Positions 49,020 through 58,380 of a stretch of 64,000 nt of DNA are shown piece after piece. The notes under the pieces are model-generated. The model was not told the DNA's origin. It searched no databases and was given only the letters and a program-made list of their open reading frames with translations. Source of the stretch: Bifidobacterium primatium (GTDB lineage Bacteria > Actinomycetota > Actinomycetes > Actinomycetales > Bifidobacteriaceae); assembly GCF_002802875.1 (NCBI RefSeq), contig NZ_PEBI01000001.1, forward strand, positions 273,830 to 337,829, read 5' to 3'. The first letter of the stretch is position 1; every line of letters begins with the position of its first letter. The position numbers and the translations under genes were made by a program.

Positions 49020-50327
49020 CTACTCGGCAACGGAGTCGGTCGCGGCCACCTTATGACGCCCCACGGGCATCATTCCCGCACAGACGAAGACCAGCAGTCC
49101 GACGCACAGGACGGCAAGCAACGGCATGGAGCCCGCATTCCACCAGCCGTCGCCGCGATACATCACGGCACGTACGCCATCGCCGATGAAATGCTGCGGA
49201 ACCCAACCGTAGATCCAGTCACGCCAGAACGCCGGCAGCAATTCGGCCGGGAACAGACCGCTGGTCATGCCGAGGCCGAGACCAAGCACGCCGCAGCCGA
49301 GGCCAAGCGGCACGGCGATGTTCATGAGGCCGAGGAACACCGTCATGAGCGCGAAACTGGCGAGCCAGAGGAACATCACCATGGAGGCGGACAACCATCC
49401 GGACCCAAGCATGGCGAAGATGCAATCGGCCCCCAGGGCCACACCCAGGGACCAGACGAGCGCAAGACCAAGCTGCGTCCCGAACGAGCCCCAACGTTGG
49501 GCACGGCTGTCATACGACTTGCGTCGGAGCTGATTGGCCACAAGCAACGAGACGATCAACGACATCATATAGACGGGCATGATGAGTACATTCTGCCCCA
49601 TCATCGTGGCGGTGGGCAGGGAGCTGTTGGTCGTCACACCGCCTTCGTTGAGCACGGTGGTCTTCACCGTGGCGCCGGTCTTCTCCAGCATGACCGGCAG
49701 GCTCTGCCTGAGCAGGTTGGCAAGCATCGGACTCTTGGCATTGTCGACGACCAGCTTGATTTCCGGCGCAGCTGTCGCCGGAGTCGTGGCGGTCTGCTGC
49801 GTGGAGACGGCCTTCTGCACCGCCTCCTGCGCGGCCTTCTGCACGAACCGCTGCGCGGCCGCTCCAGTGAACCCCTGCTGTTGCGCGGCGATCTGCGCCT
49901 TGGCCTGAGCCTGCGCCATGACCTGCGCCAGCTTGGTCGCGGATTCGATCTGCGTCTTGGCCGCAGCCTGCTTGGCATCCATCTGCTTGGCGGTGAAGTC
50001 CTTGGGGATAACGACGGCCGCATAGTAATCACGGTTGTCGAAGCCGTCGTCGACCTGCCGCTGCGAGTCGACCTCATGCCATGCGATTGCCGGCTCACCG
50101 TCGGAATCCGATGCCGCCTCCGTGACTTTGTCGACCAGCGTATCGCCGATGTTCACGGTCTTGCCCTGGACGGTCGCACCTTCGTCGAGCGAGAGAATCG
50201 CCACCGGCACGTTCTTCATGCTGGCGTTCATCATGGGATAGAACAGCAGCGCCATGAAGCATGACGCCACCGCTATCACCACCAGCGGCAGCGCGAACTT
50301 CGCATATCGTTTCGTATTTCCATGCAT
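49020..50327 (-). CDS. YhgE/Pip-like ABC-2 type permease
   Basis: A 435-aa protein. An N-terminal helix (~12-33) is followed by an extracytoplasmic region to ~240 that contains an Ala/Gln/Lys-rich coiled segment (~110-180). About five or six helices (~245-430) follow. This is the YhgE/Pip plan. AAGGAAG precedes the start. It lies upstream of the ABC ATPase on the same strand but with 299 bp between them, including an operator-like palindrome. It could work with that ATPase as an efflux system or act alone. The gene is bracketed by ~190-bp direct repeats. Confidence 0.8.
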   Translation of the reverse strand: MHGNTKRYAKFALPLVVIAVASCFMALLFYPMMNASMKNVPVAILSLDEGATVQGKTVNIGDTLVDKVTEAASDSDGEPAIAWHEVDSQRQVDDGFDNRDYYAAVVIPKDFTAKQMDAKQAAAKTQIESATKLAQVMAQAQAKAQIAAQQQGFTGAAAQRFVQKAAQEAVQKAVSTQQTATTPATAAPEIKLVVDNAKSPMLANLLRQSLPVMLEKTGATVKTTVLNEGGVTTNSSLPTATMMGQNVLIMPVYMMSLIVSLLVANQLRRKSYDSRAQRWGSFGTQLGLALVWSLGVALGADCIFAMLGSGWLSASMVMFLWLASFALMTVFLGLMNIAVPLGLGCGVLGLGLGMTSGLFPAELLPAFWRDWIYGWVPQHFIGDGVRAVMYRGDGWWNAGSMPLLAVLCVGLLVFVCAGMMPVGRHKVAATDSVAE

Positions 50328-50374
50328 GGTTCTCTTCCTTCCTTGGCATCGTTCATGTTCATGCGTACAATGAT

Positions 50375-50399
50375 TTTATTCATCACGGTGTCGAATAAA
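50375..50399. promoter_or_regulatory. 25-bp TetR-type palindrome, site B
   Basis: Arms TTTATTC and GAATAAA with centre CACGGTG. It lies 47 bp upstream of the permease start and 186 bp upstream of the divergent TetR gene, so one protein could control both. Confidence 0.7.
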
Positions 50400-50464
50400 A
50401 ATCACCAATATTCGACAAGATGTATAGTTTTTATACGGAGAACCACGCAACAGGCCGGCACAAA

Positions 50465-50549
50465 CCCCGAAATCGGCGATCTGTGGTGCCTTTCGGTCGT
50501 TTTCACGCCGGAAAACGACCTTTTGGCACCATAGATTGCGGATTCCGGG
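50465..50549. repeat. R3 hairpin element, copy 3
   Basis: Outer arms CCCGAAATCGGC / GCGGATTCCGGG, with the core TGGTGCC-TTT-CGGTCGTTTTC and complement. Unlike copies 1 and 2 it stands in front of a gene, 37 bp before the TetR start, so here it would be in the leader or promoter. Confidence 0.85.
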
Positions 50550-50585
50550 AGTTTCGGACTGTATTTCACACGAAAGGACCACGAT

Positions 50586-51191
50586 ATGCCACGACCACGG
50601 GCGGCGGAACGGCCGGCGACGAAGAAGATGCAGGAGGCGTTCTGGCGGCTGCTGGAACAAAAGCCATACCCCAAGATCACGGTCAGCGACATCACGCGCA
50701 CGAGCGGCCTGAACCGCACGGCGTTCTACTACCACTACACCAACATCGCCGAGCTGGCGGAGGACGCCATCGCCGCCATCTACGAGGACCAGGGCCTCAA
50801 CGTCTTCATCACGCGGCTGATCCGCCAGCCCGACGACATCGACCTGCATCAGGAGTACGTCCGGTTCATCGACAACGACGAATACCGACGCAGCGTGCAC
50901 AAGGTATCGCTCATCACCGGACCGCACGGTTCGACCAGCCTGACGCGGCAGCTGCGCGATTTCGTCGCGGACATCTGGCTCGGCCTGCTCGGACTCGACC
51001 GGCGGCGGCTGAATCCGGGGCAGAATCTCATTCTCAACTTCGCCTCGAACGGCATTCTCGGCGTATTGGCCAACGCGGACGCGTTGTTCAACGATGACGG
51101 CGCGCAATGGATAGCGCGCACGCGACTGCCGGAGACCGTCTCGCACCTCATCAACTCGCTGAAGGACCTCGACGACGACACGGACGCATGA
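50586..51191 (+). CDS. TetR-family regulator (second)
   Basis: A 201-aa protein. The helix-turn-helix is at ~12-55 (KKMQEAFWRLLEQKPYPKIT, ITRTSGLNRTAFYYHY), followed by a helical domain. AAAGGA precedes the ATG. It diverges from the permease gene, and the TetR-type palindrome at 50375-50399 lies between them. The identical arms at 48803-48827 suggest that it regulates the permease, the ABC ATPase and itself. Confidence 0.88.
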   Translation: MPRPRAAERPATKKMQEAFWRLLEQKPYPKITVSDITRTSGLNRTAFYYHYTNIAELAEDAIAAIYEDQGLNVFITRLIRQPDDIDLHQEYVRFIDNDEYRRSVHKVSLITGPHGSTSLTRQLRDFVADIWLGLLGLDRRRLNPGQNLILNFASNGILGVLANADALFNDDGAQWIARTRLPETVSHLINSLKDLDDDTDA

Positions 51192-51319
51192 AGGGGCCGG
51201 GCTGCGGCACACGGACGGACCACGGGACGTCGAACGGCCCACGTGACGGCGCCTCATCCCGCCGCCATCATCGTCGGAGTAGATTTGAGACAAGAGGATC
51301 CATCAATCAAGGAGGGGCC

Positions 51320-51934
51320 ATGGCATCGGTCATCGTCATGTTTTCGCGCGCCGACGAGAATTATGAGGTCGGTTATGTGAAGGAGGGCAACACGGCGAAG
51401 GTGGCGGACGCAATCGCCGCGGCGACCGGCGCGCCGATCGTCGAGATTCTGCCGGCCGAACCGTATCCGACGACGTACGACGGCACGGTCGAGCGCGTCA
51501 AGCGCGAGATGGCTGACGGCGTGAAGGCGGCGATCGTCGTGCGCCTGCGCGGGGACGGTGCGCCTTCCGCCGACGCGACGGCCGACGGCAACGCGACAGG
51601 TGACGGCAACGCGTCCGACGGCAATGACGCCACAACGTCGGATGCCGTCGAGGCTGCGTTCGATGCCGCCGATACCGTGTATCTTGGCTATCCGATCTGG
51701 TGCGGCGAACCGCCGCTGGAAATCGACACGTTCCTGCGCAACCACGATTGGGCGGGCAAGACCATCCGTCCGTTCATCACGCATGGCGGCAGCGGATTCA
51801 AGGAGACGCCCGCGCATATCGGCGACCTGACCGGAGCCAAGGTCGTTCAGCCCGGCCTTGCCGTCTACGGCACCGTCGCACAGAACGACCCGGCCGAGGT
51901 CAAGCGCGCCGTCGCCGACTGGCTCGGCGAATAG
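51320..51934 (+). CDS. Flavodoxin-family protein
   Basis: A 204-aa flavodoxin (Flavodoxin_4-like). The FMN phosphate loop region is replaced by SRADENYEVG-YVKEGNTAKVA near the N-terminus. YLGYPIWCGEPP and ITHGGSGF are the FMN ring-binding segments. An Asp/Asn/Gly/Thr-rich insertion at ~95-120 looks like an expanded loop. The ATG at 51320 follows GGAGGGG closely. Electron carrier or quinone reductase role; partner unknown. Confidence 0.87.
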   Translation: MASVIVMFSRADENYEVGYVKEGNTAKVADAIAAATGAPIVEILPAEPYPTTYDGTVERVKREMADGVKAAIVVRLRGDGAPSADATADGNATGDGNASDGNDATTSDAVEAAFDAADTVYLGYPIWCGEPPLEIDTFLRNHDWAGKTIRPFITHGGSGFKETPAHIGDLTGAKVVQPGLAVYGTVAQNDPAEVKRAVADWLGE

Positions 51935-51994
51935 TCGCGTTGGACGAAGCCTGAAATTCACCTGATTGACGGCTTCGTCCTTTGCGTCCCTCCC

Positions 51995-52786
51995 CTACGA
52001 CTTCTCGTAGTAGGCGACGGCGTCGCCGATGCTGCCGGAGAAGACGGCATGGCCGTGTTGGATGACAATGCCCGTTTCGCAGAATTCCTTGGCCATGCGC
52101 GTCGAATGGGTGACGAACAGCACAGTCACGTTCTCCTTGGCTATGATGCCACGAATGCGGTCGCGGCATTTGGCGGCGAACTTGCGGTCGCCGACCGACA
52201 ACGCCTCGTCGACGACGAGGATGTCGGGGCGGATGGACGATGCGAACGCGAACCCGAGGCGAGCCCTCATACCACTGGAATACGTGCGCATCGGCTGGCT
52301 GATGTATTTGCCGAGTTCGGAGAATTCGACGATCTCCGGGATGAGCTTTTCGGATTCTTCACGGCTCAGCCCCCACAACTGGCAACGCATGTCGATGTTC
52401 TCCATGCCGGAGAGCTTCATGTCAAATCCGGCGGAAAGCTCCAGCAGCGCGGAGACGCGGCCGTGCACCTCGACCGTGCCCGACGTGGGAAAGCATACGC
52501 CGGTGATCATCTTCAGCGCGGTGGATTTACCGGCGCCATTGTCGCCGAGCAGGGCCACGGACGCGCCGCGAGGCACGGTGAGACTCAGGTCGTCGGACGC
52601 GTTGACGGTGTCGTATTTCACGCGTTTCGAGAACGTGGCAAGCAGTCGTTGACGGTCGTTCTTGAACAGCTTGTATGTTTTGGTGACGTGGTCGAATCGT
52701 ACGGCGACCGGTTCGGAAGCGTTTTCGTCGCGGATGACGGTGGCGTCGCCGATATGCGTGGTTTCCGCTATGACCTCAGATGACAT
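51995..52786 (-). CDS. tagH: Teichoic acid/polysaccharide ABC exporter, ATPase
   Basis: A 263-aa TagH/Wzt-type ATPase without the C-terminal substrate-binding domain of Wzt. Walker A is GDNGAGKST, the signature is TYSSGMRARLGFA and Walker B ILVVDEALSVGD; the SSGM and EALSVGD forms are typical of polysaccharide and teichoic acid exporters. It overlaps the permease gene by 11 bp. It is the last gene of the cluster and should export the glycerol-phosphate polymer. Confidence 0.88.
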   Translation of the reverse strand: MSSEVIAETTHIGDATVIRDENASEPVAVRFDHVTKTYKLFKNDRQRLLATFSKRVKYDTVNASDDLSLTVPRGASVALLGDNGAGKSTALKMITGVCFPTSGTVEVHGRVSALLELSAGFDMKLSGMENIDMRCQLWGLSREESEKLIPEIVEFSELGKYISQPMRTYSSGMRARLGFAFASSIRPDILVVDEALSVGDRKFAAKCRDRIRGIIAKENVTVLFVTHSTRMAKEFCETGIVIQHGHAVFSGSIGDAVAYYEKS

Positions 52787-53573
52787 CGGGCACCTCCGTA
52801 TGCAGCCGTCGGTAGTTGTGCACCGCGAGCGCGGCTACAAGCACGAGCACGAACAGGAACGGCACAAGATCCTGCCATTGCGTCCAGAACCAGGTGTCGT
52901 AGACGAAGCAGTCGCGTATAGCCTCGACGCACCATGAGACGGGGTTGAACGCCATGACCACGCGGGCGGCGTGCGGCAGCGAGTCGAGACGGAACAGGAT
53001 GCCGGACAGCCAGAAGAACGGCGTGCCCAGCGTTTTCATGAGTTTCGCGAAGTCGCGCGAGATGGCGCCGAGCGGAGAGAGCATCATGGACCATGCCACC
53101 CAGAATATGAACATGATGGCCATGACCAATGGCAGCTGCAGCAGGTAAATGCTGGGATAGATGCCGAAGATGGCCGATACGGCGACGGTGAACGCCATCA
53201 TGCACGCCATGATGATGAGCAGCGACAGCGTGTAGAACGTGGAGATAAGCGACAGCGGGAACTTGATGCGGTTCACCAGATACGGATAGCGACGGTAGAC
53301 GTCGCTGCCCGTGGTGATCATGTCGGACATGAAAAACCACGGGAACACGCCGGCCGCCAGCCACAGGAGGAACGGCTTGCCGTTGACGTCGGCCGAGGAC
53401 CGGATGCCGAACCGCAGCGCGAACCAGAACACGAAGATGTAGACGGCCGGCTTGGCGAACAGCCACAGCTTGCCGAGCGCGGCGCCGCGGTAGGTCTTCA
53501 CCAGATCGATCTTGGCGAGGTTCCACACCTGATGCCGCCACCGCCAGTTCTCACGAATGATGGAGAAAAGCAT
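52776..53573 (-). CDS. tagG: Teichoic acid/polysaccharide ABC exporter, permease
   Basis: A 265-aa ABC-2 type permease of the TagG/Wzm group with six hydrophobic segments. It has an amphipathic N-terminus (WRWRHQVWNLAKIDLVKTYRG) and a conserved FRLDSLPH-like loop. The ATG at 53573 is chosen because AGGAGG lies 6-8 bp before it. Translationally coupled to tagH. Confidence 0.87.
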   Translation of the reverse strand: MLFSIIRENWRWRHQVWNLAKIDLVKTYRGAALGKLWLFAKPAVYIFVFWFALRFGIRSSADVNGKPFLLWLAAGVFPWFFMSDMITTGSDVYRRYPYLVNRIKFPLSLISTFYTLSLLIIMACMMAFTVAVSAIFGIYPSIYLLQLPLVMAIMFIFWVAWSMMLSPLGAISRDFAKLMKTLGTPFFWLSGILFRLDSLPHAARVVMAFNPVSWCVEAIRDCFVYDTWFWTQWQDLVPFLFVLVLVAALAVHNYRRLHTEVPDVI

Positions 53574-53685
53574 GAGGGTCCTCCTTTCGTGGTCTTGCTT
53601 CCATCGTGTTGAGAGGTTTGGCAATTACCTTGCCATAGCTGAAAAGACGACCGACAGATGAATACGAGCATGCCGGCCGCCTTTT

Positions 53686-56600
53686 TCATCGTTTCTCGAA
53701 TACCTGCTTGTATATCTGCTCGCAGGCATGACCGGTCTCATAGGTGCAGTACCGTTCACGGAACGTCTGATATGCACCTCGATACTGCTGTTCGACTTCA
53801 TCGGAACGACGAATCGCGTCGATGACCTCATCCGTGGTGAACAGTAGCGGGCCGGGGGCCTCGGATTCCAAATCGATGTTGAACCCGCGCAGATGATCGC
53901 GGTACTCTTCCAAATCATAGACATAGAACAGCAGGGGACGATTCAGCACCGCGTAATCGAACATCAGCGAAGAGTAATCGGTAATCACCATGTCGGAGAT
54001 AAGGAACAATTCCTCCATACTCTTGACGTTGCTGAGATTGATTACACGCGAATCAAGATCCTCCTCGTTGAACCCGGACGCCGCGAATTGATGCACACGC
54101 AAGCCAAGTTGGTATTCCGGCCCGAGCTGGTCCGCGATCTTGGCGAAGTCAAGCTCAAGATCAAACCGACCCCGTCTTCTCCATGTAGGGGCATACAGCA
54201 CCAGTTTTCTATGAGGGTCCACACCATATTTCCGTTTAAGATCGGCAATGTCTTCATCATTACGCATCTGGAAAAGGATGTCATTCCTCGGATACCCTGT
54301 ACGTAGATAGTCCTTCTGATAGGCATAGCAGGATTTGGTAATCTCTTCGGCACGACTGCTCTGCACAACCAGGTAATCCCAGCGACCGCATCGGCGCAAA
54401 AACCTATCAACCGCCTCCGGGGTCGACAGTTCTCCCGGAACGTCCAATCCCAGAGTCTTCAACGGCGTACCATGCATGGTCTGAATTTCAATCTGGCCAT
54501 TGCGTTTCTCATAGGAATCAACGAAATTGACATTATTAATCAAATACTTGGTTCGCGCCAAAGCGTAGTAATACGCTGCAGAACGCTTCACCACACGGCG
54601 TGCGTTACCGTCCAAGGCAATGCGCGGATCGTTGAGTGACCAAATGCAGGTATACTCCGGATGGTTTTTTGCCATGTATTCATACATTGCCCCAGGATTG
54701 CAATCGGTCTTGGCACCCCATGAAGATTCGAACACAATCCAGTTTTTCTTAATAGGCAGTAGGCGCATCAGCGGATAGAGATATTTGACGACGAGCCGAC
54801 GACTACGCTTTGTACGGTCAAGCTTGTCAGCACTTCGTTTGACGATGACATGGAATCGCGTAGCTCTGGTAGCCAGCATATAGCGGTATCCCGAAACCCA
54901 TCGTTTGTCAAAGAAATCGCGCTTATCGCCGGTGTTATATGCAACGTAAACGCAGCTGCCCTGCGCATTATGCCCTTTGACGTGTAGCTCATAGGTATCG
55001 TCTCGAAGCAATGCCGTCTGCTGCTCATCGCCAAAGTCAATAGTAACGGTAATCGTATGTACCCCGGCTGCTTCCCCGTCTTCGACGGTGAACGGAACGG
55101 GCACATTCACACCAAAGCGCCGTCCAACCAGGTTTACCCCGTCAATGGACCGGAGTTCGCCCAGATCATCCAGAACGATGGTGGCGACGTTCCCGACAAA
55201 CGCACTGGATCGAGTCAGCACACCTTCTCTGAGCAGTTTGACTCCCAGCCGCCCTTCGCGATTCGCCACGTAATACAGCAGACCATCACCGCAACGCTTG
55301 AACCGCGGAGTGGTGTTCAGGTACCGTTCCGGGAAGGAGGTCCACGATTCCAAGGATTCCTCGAACTCACGGACTTCGGCAGAACCGTCGGAGAACAACA
55401 ACCTGACCGTATGCTCATTCACCGGTTCGACGTCTGTGACCTCGTTCTCACAGGTGGTCACCGTGATACGCAGGTTGTAATTCAGATCGTAGCCGACCGA
55501 CACCGCCTTGTCGCCAAGCCGAATCGCATATGGGCGAGGCCCGTCGCCGGCCTCGGGTTTGCCTACTTTCTGGAATCCGAAATCCATGTGGGCTGTCTGG
55601 TAGCGGCATTCGATGCAATACTCGCCATCCTCCAGATCGGCGAGGGCGTCAGCCTCGATGAACATCCGATATCCGCGGAATGCATTGGTCCGTCTAACGA
55701 TACGCCGGTAGTCACGGCTGAGATTATAGGTATGCTTCTTGCCGTTCCGTTCCATTTCGACCGTGATAGGCATCACCTGTTCACCGTTCGCATCGACGAG
55801 GAACGCCTCGACATCGACGTCTCCCCGATGCTTCACGTCAAGCAGACGCGAATACATACGCCCGGTCACCATGAGCGATTCCTCATCAAGCCTTACATAA
55901 CGAAGCTTCTGATACAGGCCGGAACGTTCCAGCTCACTCGTCATGCGATACAGTGACTTGTCTTCACCGAACGGATAGTTGCCGTAATACTGGCCATCGG
56001 ACCTGTCGTATTTCACGCGAAGCGTCTTCATGCCACGTTTCTCGAACTTCAGCACCTTGAGCAGGGATTCAAGGTCATGGCGACGGATGTAATGGTATTT
56101 CAGACGATCGATGGCTCGAATATTCGCAAAGGCCTGATCGCTCACACGAGGCAGATAGTCGGCGAGCATGTCGATGACGGTCCTTTGATAGTCCTCGTCC
56201 ACGGAACCAAGACAATTGACGTACATGCGCAAATCAAGGCTGAGCCATTTCTCATCCTTCGCCTCATGCAGTTCGGGCTCGGTCACATATTTGTCGAAGA
56301 ATTCGTCAATCATCGTGACTGCCTTGAATCGATCAAGGAAGTTCTCGATTTCGTCACGCCGCTGGGTGATGGATGCCGAGGCGCCATCGCGGGCGCGCCA
56401 CTTGTATACGATTTTGTTCAGATATGAGACGTTGTTGGCAAGATAGTGCGCACGCGTGGAAACGGGAAGATCCTCATACAACGCGCCTTCGGTCCACTGG
56501 AACGCATTTCGATCGTAGAAATCCTTCCTGAACAGCTTGTTCCAGGAAGTCGTGTCATACAGCAGATCGGGATTTTTGGTGATGTGCATGACTTCGGTGG

Positions 56601-57015
56601 CATTCCGGAAAGCACGACGATGAAGGCTGCTGGAATACGATCGACGCGAATTGAATCGCTTGACATCGCCGATGACCATGTCGCTGTGGTTTTTCTCACC
56701 CAGTTCATACATTTCTTCGTATGCATATGAAGGAATGACATCGTCGGAATCCGCGAAGCAGATGTACTCGCCATGCGCGAACCGCACGCCATAGTTGCGG
56801 GCATGGCCAAGACCGCCGTTTTCGATGTGGTGGCAGGATACAAACGGATATTCATCCGCGTATCGCTGGGCGATGACACCGCTGTCATCAGTGGATCCGT
56901 CATCCACAAGAATGATCTCATAATCGTCGATGGTCTGCTGGACCAATGAGTCCAGACATGCTTCCAGATATTCGCCAACGTTATAGATTGGAACGATTAC
57001 GCTGACTTTCGTCAT
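53686..57015 (-). CDS. Fused GT2 glycosyltransferase and CDP-glycerol glycerophosphotransferase
   Basis: A 1109-aa protein. Residues 1-~330 are a GT2 glycosyltransferase (VSVIVPIYNVGEYLE, DDGSTDDSG, FADSDD as the metal-binding motif). ~350-700 is a beta-rich linker region. ~715-1109 is a TagF/TagB-type glycerophosphotransferase (TMHGTPLKTLG, GYPRNDIL, LYAPTWRRRG, ITDYSSLMFDYA, EEYRD). One polypeptide could add a sugar and then glycerol phosphate units, or alternate the two. The DNA is visibly less GC-rich than its neighbours, which may mean separate origin. Upstream and downstream genes belong to the same cluster. Confidence 0.9.
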   Translation of the reverse strand: MTKVSVIVPIYNVGEYLEACLDSLVQQTIDDYEIILVDDGSTDDSGVIAQRYADEYPFVSCHHIENGGLGHARNYGVRFAHGEYICFADSDDVIPSYAYEEMYELGEKNHSDMVIGDVKRFNSRRSYSSSLHRRAFRNATEVMHITKNPDLLYDTTSWNKLFRKDFYDRNAFQWTEGALYEDLPVSTRAHYLANNVSYLNKIVYKWRARDGASASITQRRDEIENFLDRFKAVTMIDEFFDKYVTEPELHEAKDEKWLSLDLRMYVNCLGSVDEDYQRTVIDMLADYLPRVSDQAFANIRAIDRLKYHYIRRHDLESLLKVLKFEKRGMKTLRVKYDRSDGQYYGNYPFGEDKSLYRMTSELERSGLYQKLRYVRLDEESLMVTGRMYSRLLDVKHRGDVDVEAFLVDANGEQVMPITVEMERNGKKHTYNLSRDYRRIVRRTNAFRGYRMFIEADALADLEDGEYCIECRYQTAHMDFGFQKVGKPEAGDGPRPYAIRLGDKAVSVGYDLNYNLRITVTTCENEVTDVEPVNEHTVRLLFSDGSAEVREFEESLESWTSFPERYLNTTPRFKRCGDGLLYYVANREGRLGVKLLREGVLTRSSAFVGNVATIVLDDLGELRSIDGVNLVGRRFGVNVPVPFTVEDGEAAGVHTITVTIDFGDEQQTALLRDDTYELHVKGHNAQGSCVYVAYNTGDKRDFFDKRWVSGYRYMLATRATRFHVIVKRSADKLDRTKRSRRLVVKYLYPLMRLLPIKKNWIVFESSWGAKTDCNPGAMYEYMAKNHPEYTCIWSLNDPRIALDGNARRVVKRSAAYYYALARTKYLINNVNFVDSYEKRNGQIEIQTMHGTPLKTLGLDVPGELSTPEAVDRFLRRCGRWDYLVVQSSRAEEITKSCYAYQKDYLRTGYPRNDILFQMRNDEDIADLKRKYGVDPHRKLVLYAPTWRRRGRFDLELDFAKIADQLGPEYQLGLRVHQFAASGFNEEDLDSRVINLSNVKSMEELFLISDMVITDYSSLMFDYAVLNRPLLFYVYDLEEYRDHLRGFNIDLESEAPGPLLFTTDEVIDAIRRSDEVEQQYRGAYQTFRERYCTYETGHACEQIYKQVFEKR

Positions 57016-57099
57016 ATATTCCCTCCTGTTGGTTCCTCTTCGTTGTCCCTGTTGTCTCTCGTCGATGACCGGCTGATGTGGCCGGTGAAAACTCGCCTA

Positions 57100-58380
57100 C
57101 TAGCCGAAAATTCGGTGCAGCACACGTTCGGAGGCGTGGCCGTCGTCGTGGGGGCAGTAGGTCTGCACAAACCGGCGGTACTGCTCGCCATAGCGTTTCT
57201 CGTACGCGCCGAGTCCGAACAGCTCATCGATGACCTCATCAGTGGTCTCGCAGTTCGGCGCGGGAATCGAATCGAAATCCATGTAGAATCCGCGGATCCG
57301 ATCCGCGTACCGGTCCCGGTCGGGCGTGAACAGCATCATCGGTTTGCCGGTGTTCGCATAATCGAACATCACGCTCGAGTAGTCGGTGAGCAATGCGTCC
57401 GCCGCCAGATACAGGTCGTTGATATCCCCGGTTTTCGAAACGTCGATGACGAATCCTTCGTACTTCGAGAAATCGAATTGGTTGGCGACATAGTAGTGCG
57501 GCCGGAACAACACCACCCACTTGTCGCCGAGCATTTCACACATCCGGTCGAAGTCGAGCAGATAGTCGAACGTGTATCCCACTCCCGGCCGGTACGAGTC
57601 GTCGCGCCATGTGGGCGCATACAGCAATGCCTTGTGCCCTTCGGGAATCCCCAGACTCGTGCGCAGGAGCCGAACCTTGGCGGCGTCCGCCGTCGTCAGG
57701 ACGTCGTTGCGCGGGTAGCCCTCCTCGATGACCACAGCGGCGCGGCGCTCCTGCGGCAGGCCGAACGCGTCGCACAAGTGCTCGCTCGTATAGGCCGACG
57801 GCGAAATGAGATACGTCCATTTCCTCGCATCGAGACCGAATCTGGAGGCGAGTTCGGCCGTAGTGTTTAACGCGTTCGTCGTCTCGATCCGCACGTCGTA
57901 GCCCAGACGCTTCAGCGGCGTGCCATGCCAGCACTGCACGAACGTCTGCGCCTCGGACGGCCATACGTATTCCGGCAGACGCGTGTTAATGATGATCGTT
58001 CCTGCCGCCGCCAACGTCCTGAAATACTCCTCGCTGCCACGTTGGACGACGTTTGTGCGGGGCGCATCACGGAACAGGGCGGCCGTCTTGCCGAAAACGT
58101 CCGTCTTGGCCGACCATACGAAACGATAATCGTCGTATCGTTCGTCACGCAGCATCGCCTGATAGAGCGCCTTGGGAGAGCAGCTGACGGAGCGGCCGCC
58201 GAACGACTCGAAGAACACCAGATGCGAATCAACGTCGATGCCGGCACGAAGACGCTCATACCGACGACGCTGCACACGCCAGTACGCGTGCCGCACCGCC
58301 AGACGCAGTCGCGGCGTATGACGCAGGACGGCGAACCCGACCTTGCGCACCGCACGCCGCAGGCCCCCGACCGTTCTCAC
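57100..58380 (-). CDS. CDP-glycerol glycerophosphotransferase (TagB/TagF family)
   Basis: 426 aa from GTG 58380, which overlaps the tagD stop (GTGA), giving translational coupling. After a basic N-terminus (RRAVRKVGFAVLRH...) that probably binds the membrane come FVQCWHGTPLKRLG with the catalytic His, EEGYPRNDVL, LLYAPTWRDDS, LTDYSSVMFDYA and DRYADRIRGFYMD. These match the TagB/TagF catalytic domain. It adds glycerol phosphate from CDP-glycerol made by the neighbouring cytidylyltransferase. Confidence 0.9.
   Translation of the reverse strand: MRTVGGLRRAVRKVGFAVLRHTPRLRLAVRHAYWRVQRRRYERLRAGIDVDSHLVFFESFGGRSVSCSPKALYQAMLRDERYDDYRFVWSAKTDVFGKTAALFRDAPRTNVVQRGSEEYFRTLAAAGTIIINTRLPEYVWPSEAQTFVQCWHGTPLKRLGYDVRIETTNALNTTAELASRFGLDARKWTYLISPSAYTSEHLCDAFGLPQERRAAVVIEEGYPRNDVLTTADAAKVRLLRTSLGIPEGHKALLYAPTWRDDSYRPGVGYTFDYLLDFDRMCEMLGDKWVVLFRPHYYVANQFDFSKYEGFVIDVSKTGDINDLYLAADALLTDYSSVMFDYANTGKPMMLFTPDRDRYADRIRGFYMDFDSIPAPNCETTDEVIDELFGLGAYEKRYGEQYRRFVQTYCPHDDGHASERVLHRIFG

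Larger units (their letters stand above)
50375..50564. repeat. Direct repeat arm B (about 190 bp) bracketing the permease
   Basis: Collinear with 48803-48991. Recombination between the two arms would remove the permease gene and leave one arm between the ABC ATPase and the TetR gene. Confidence 0.85.
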
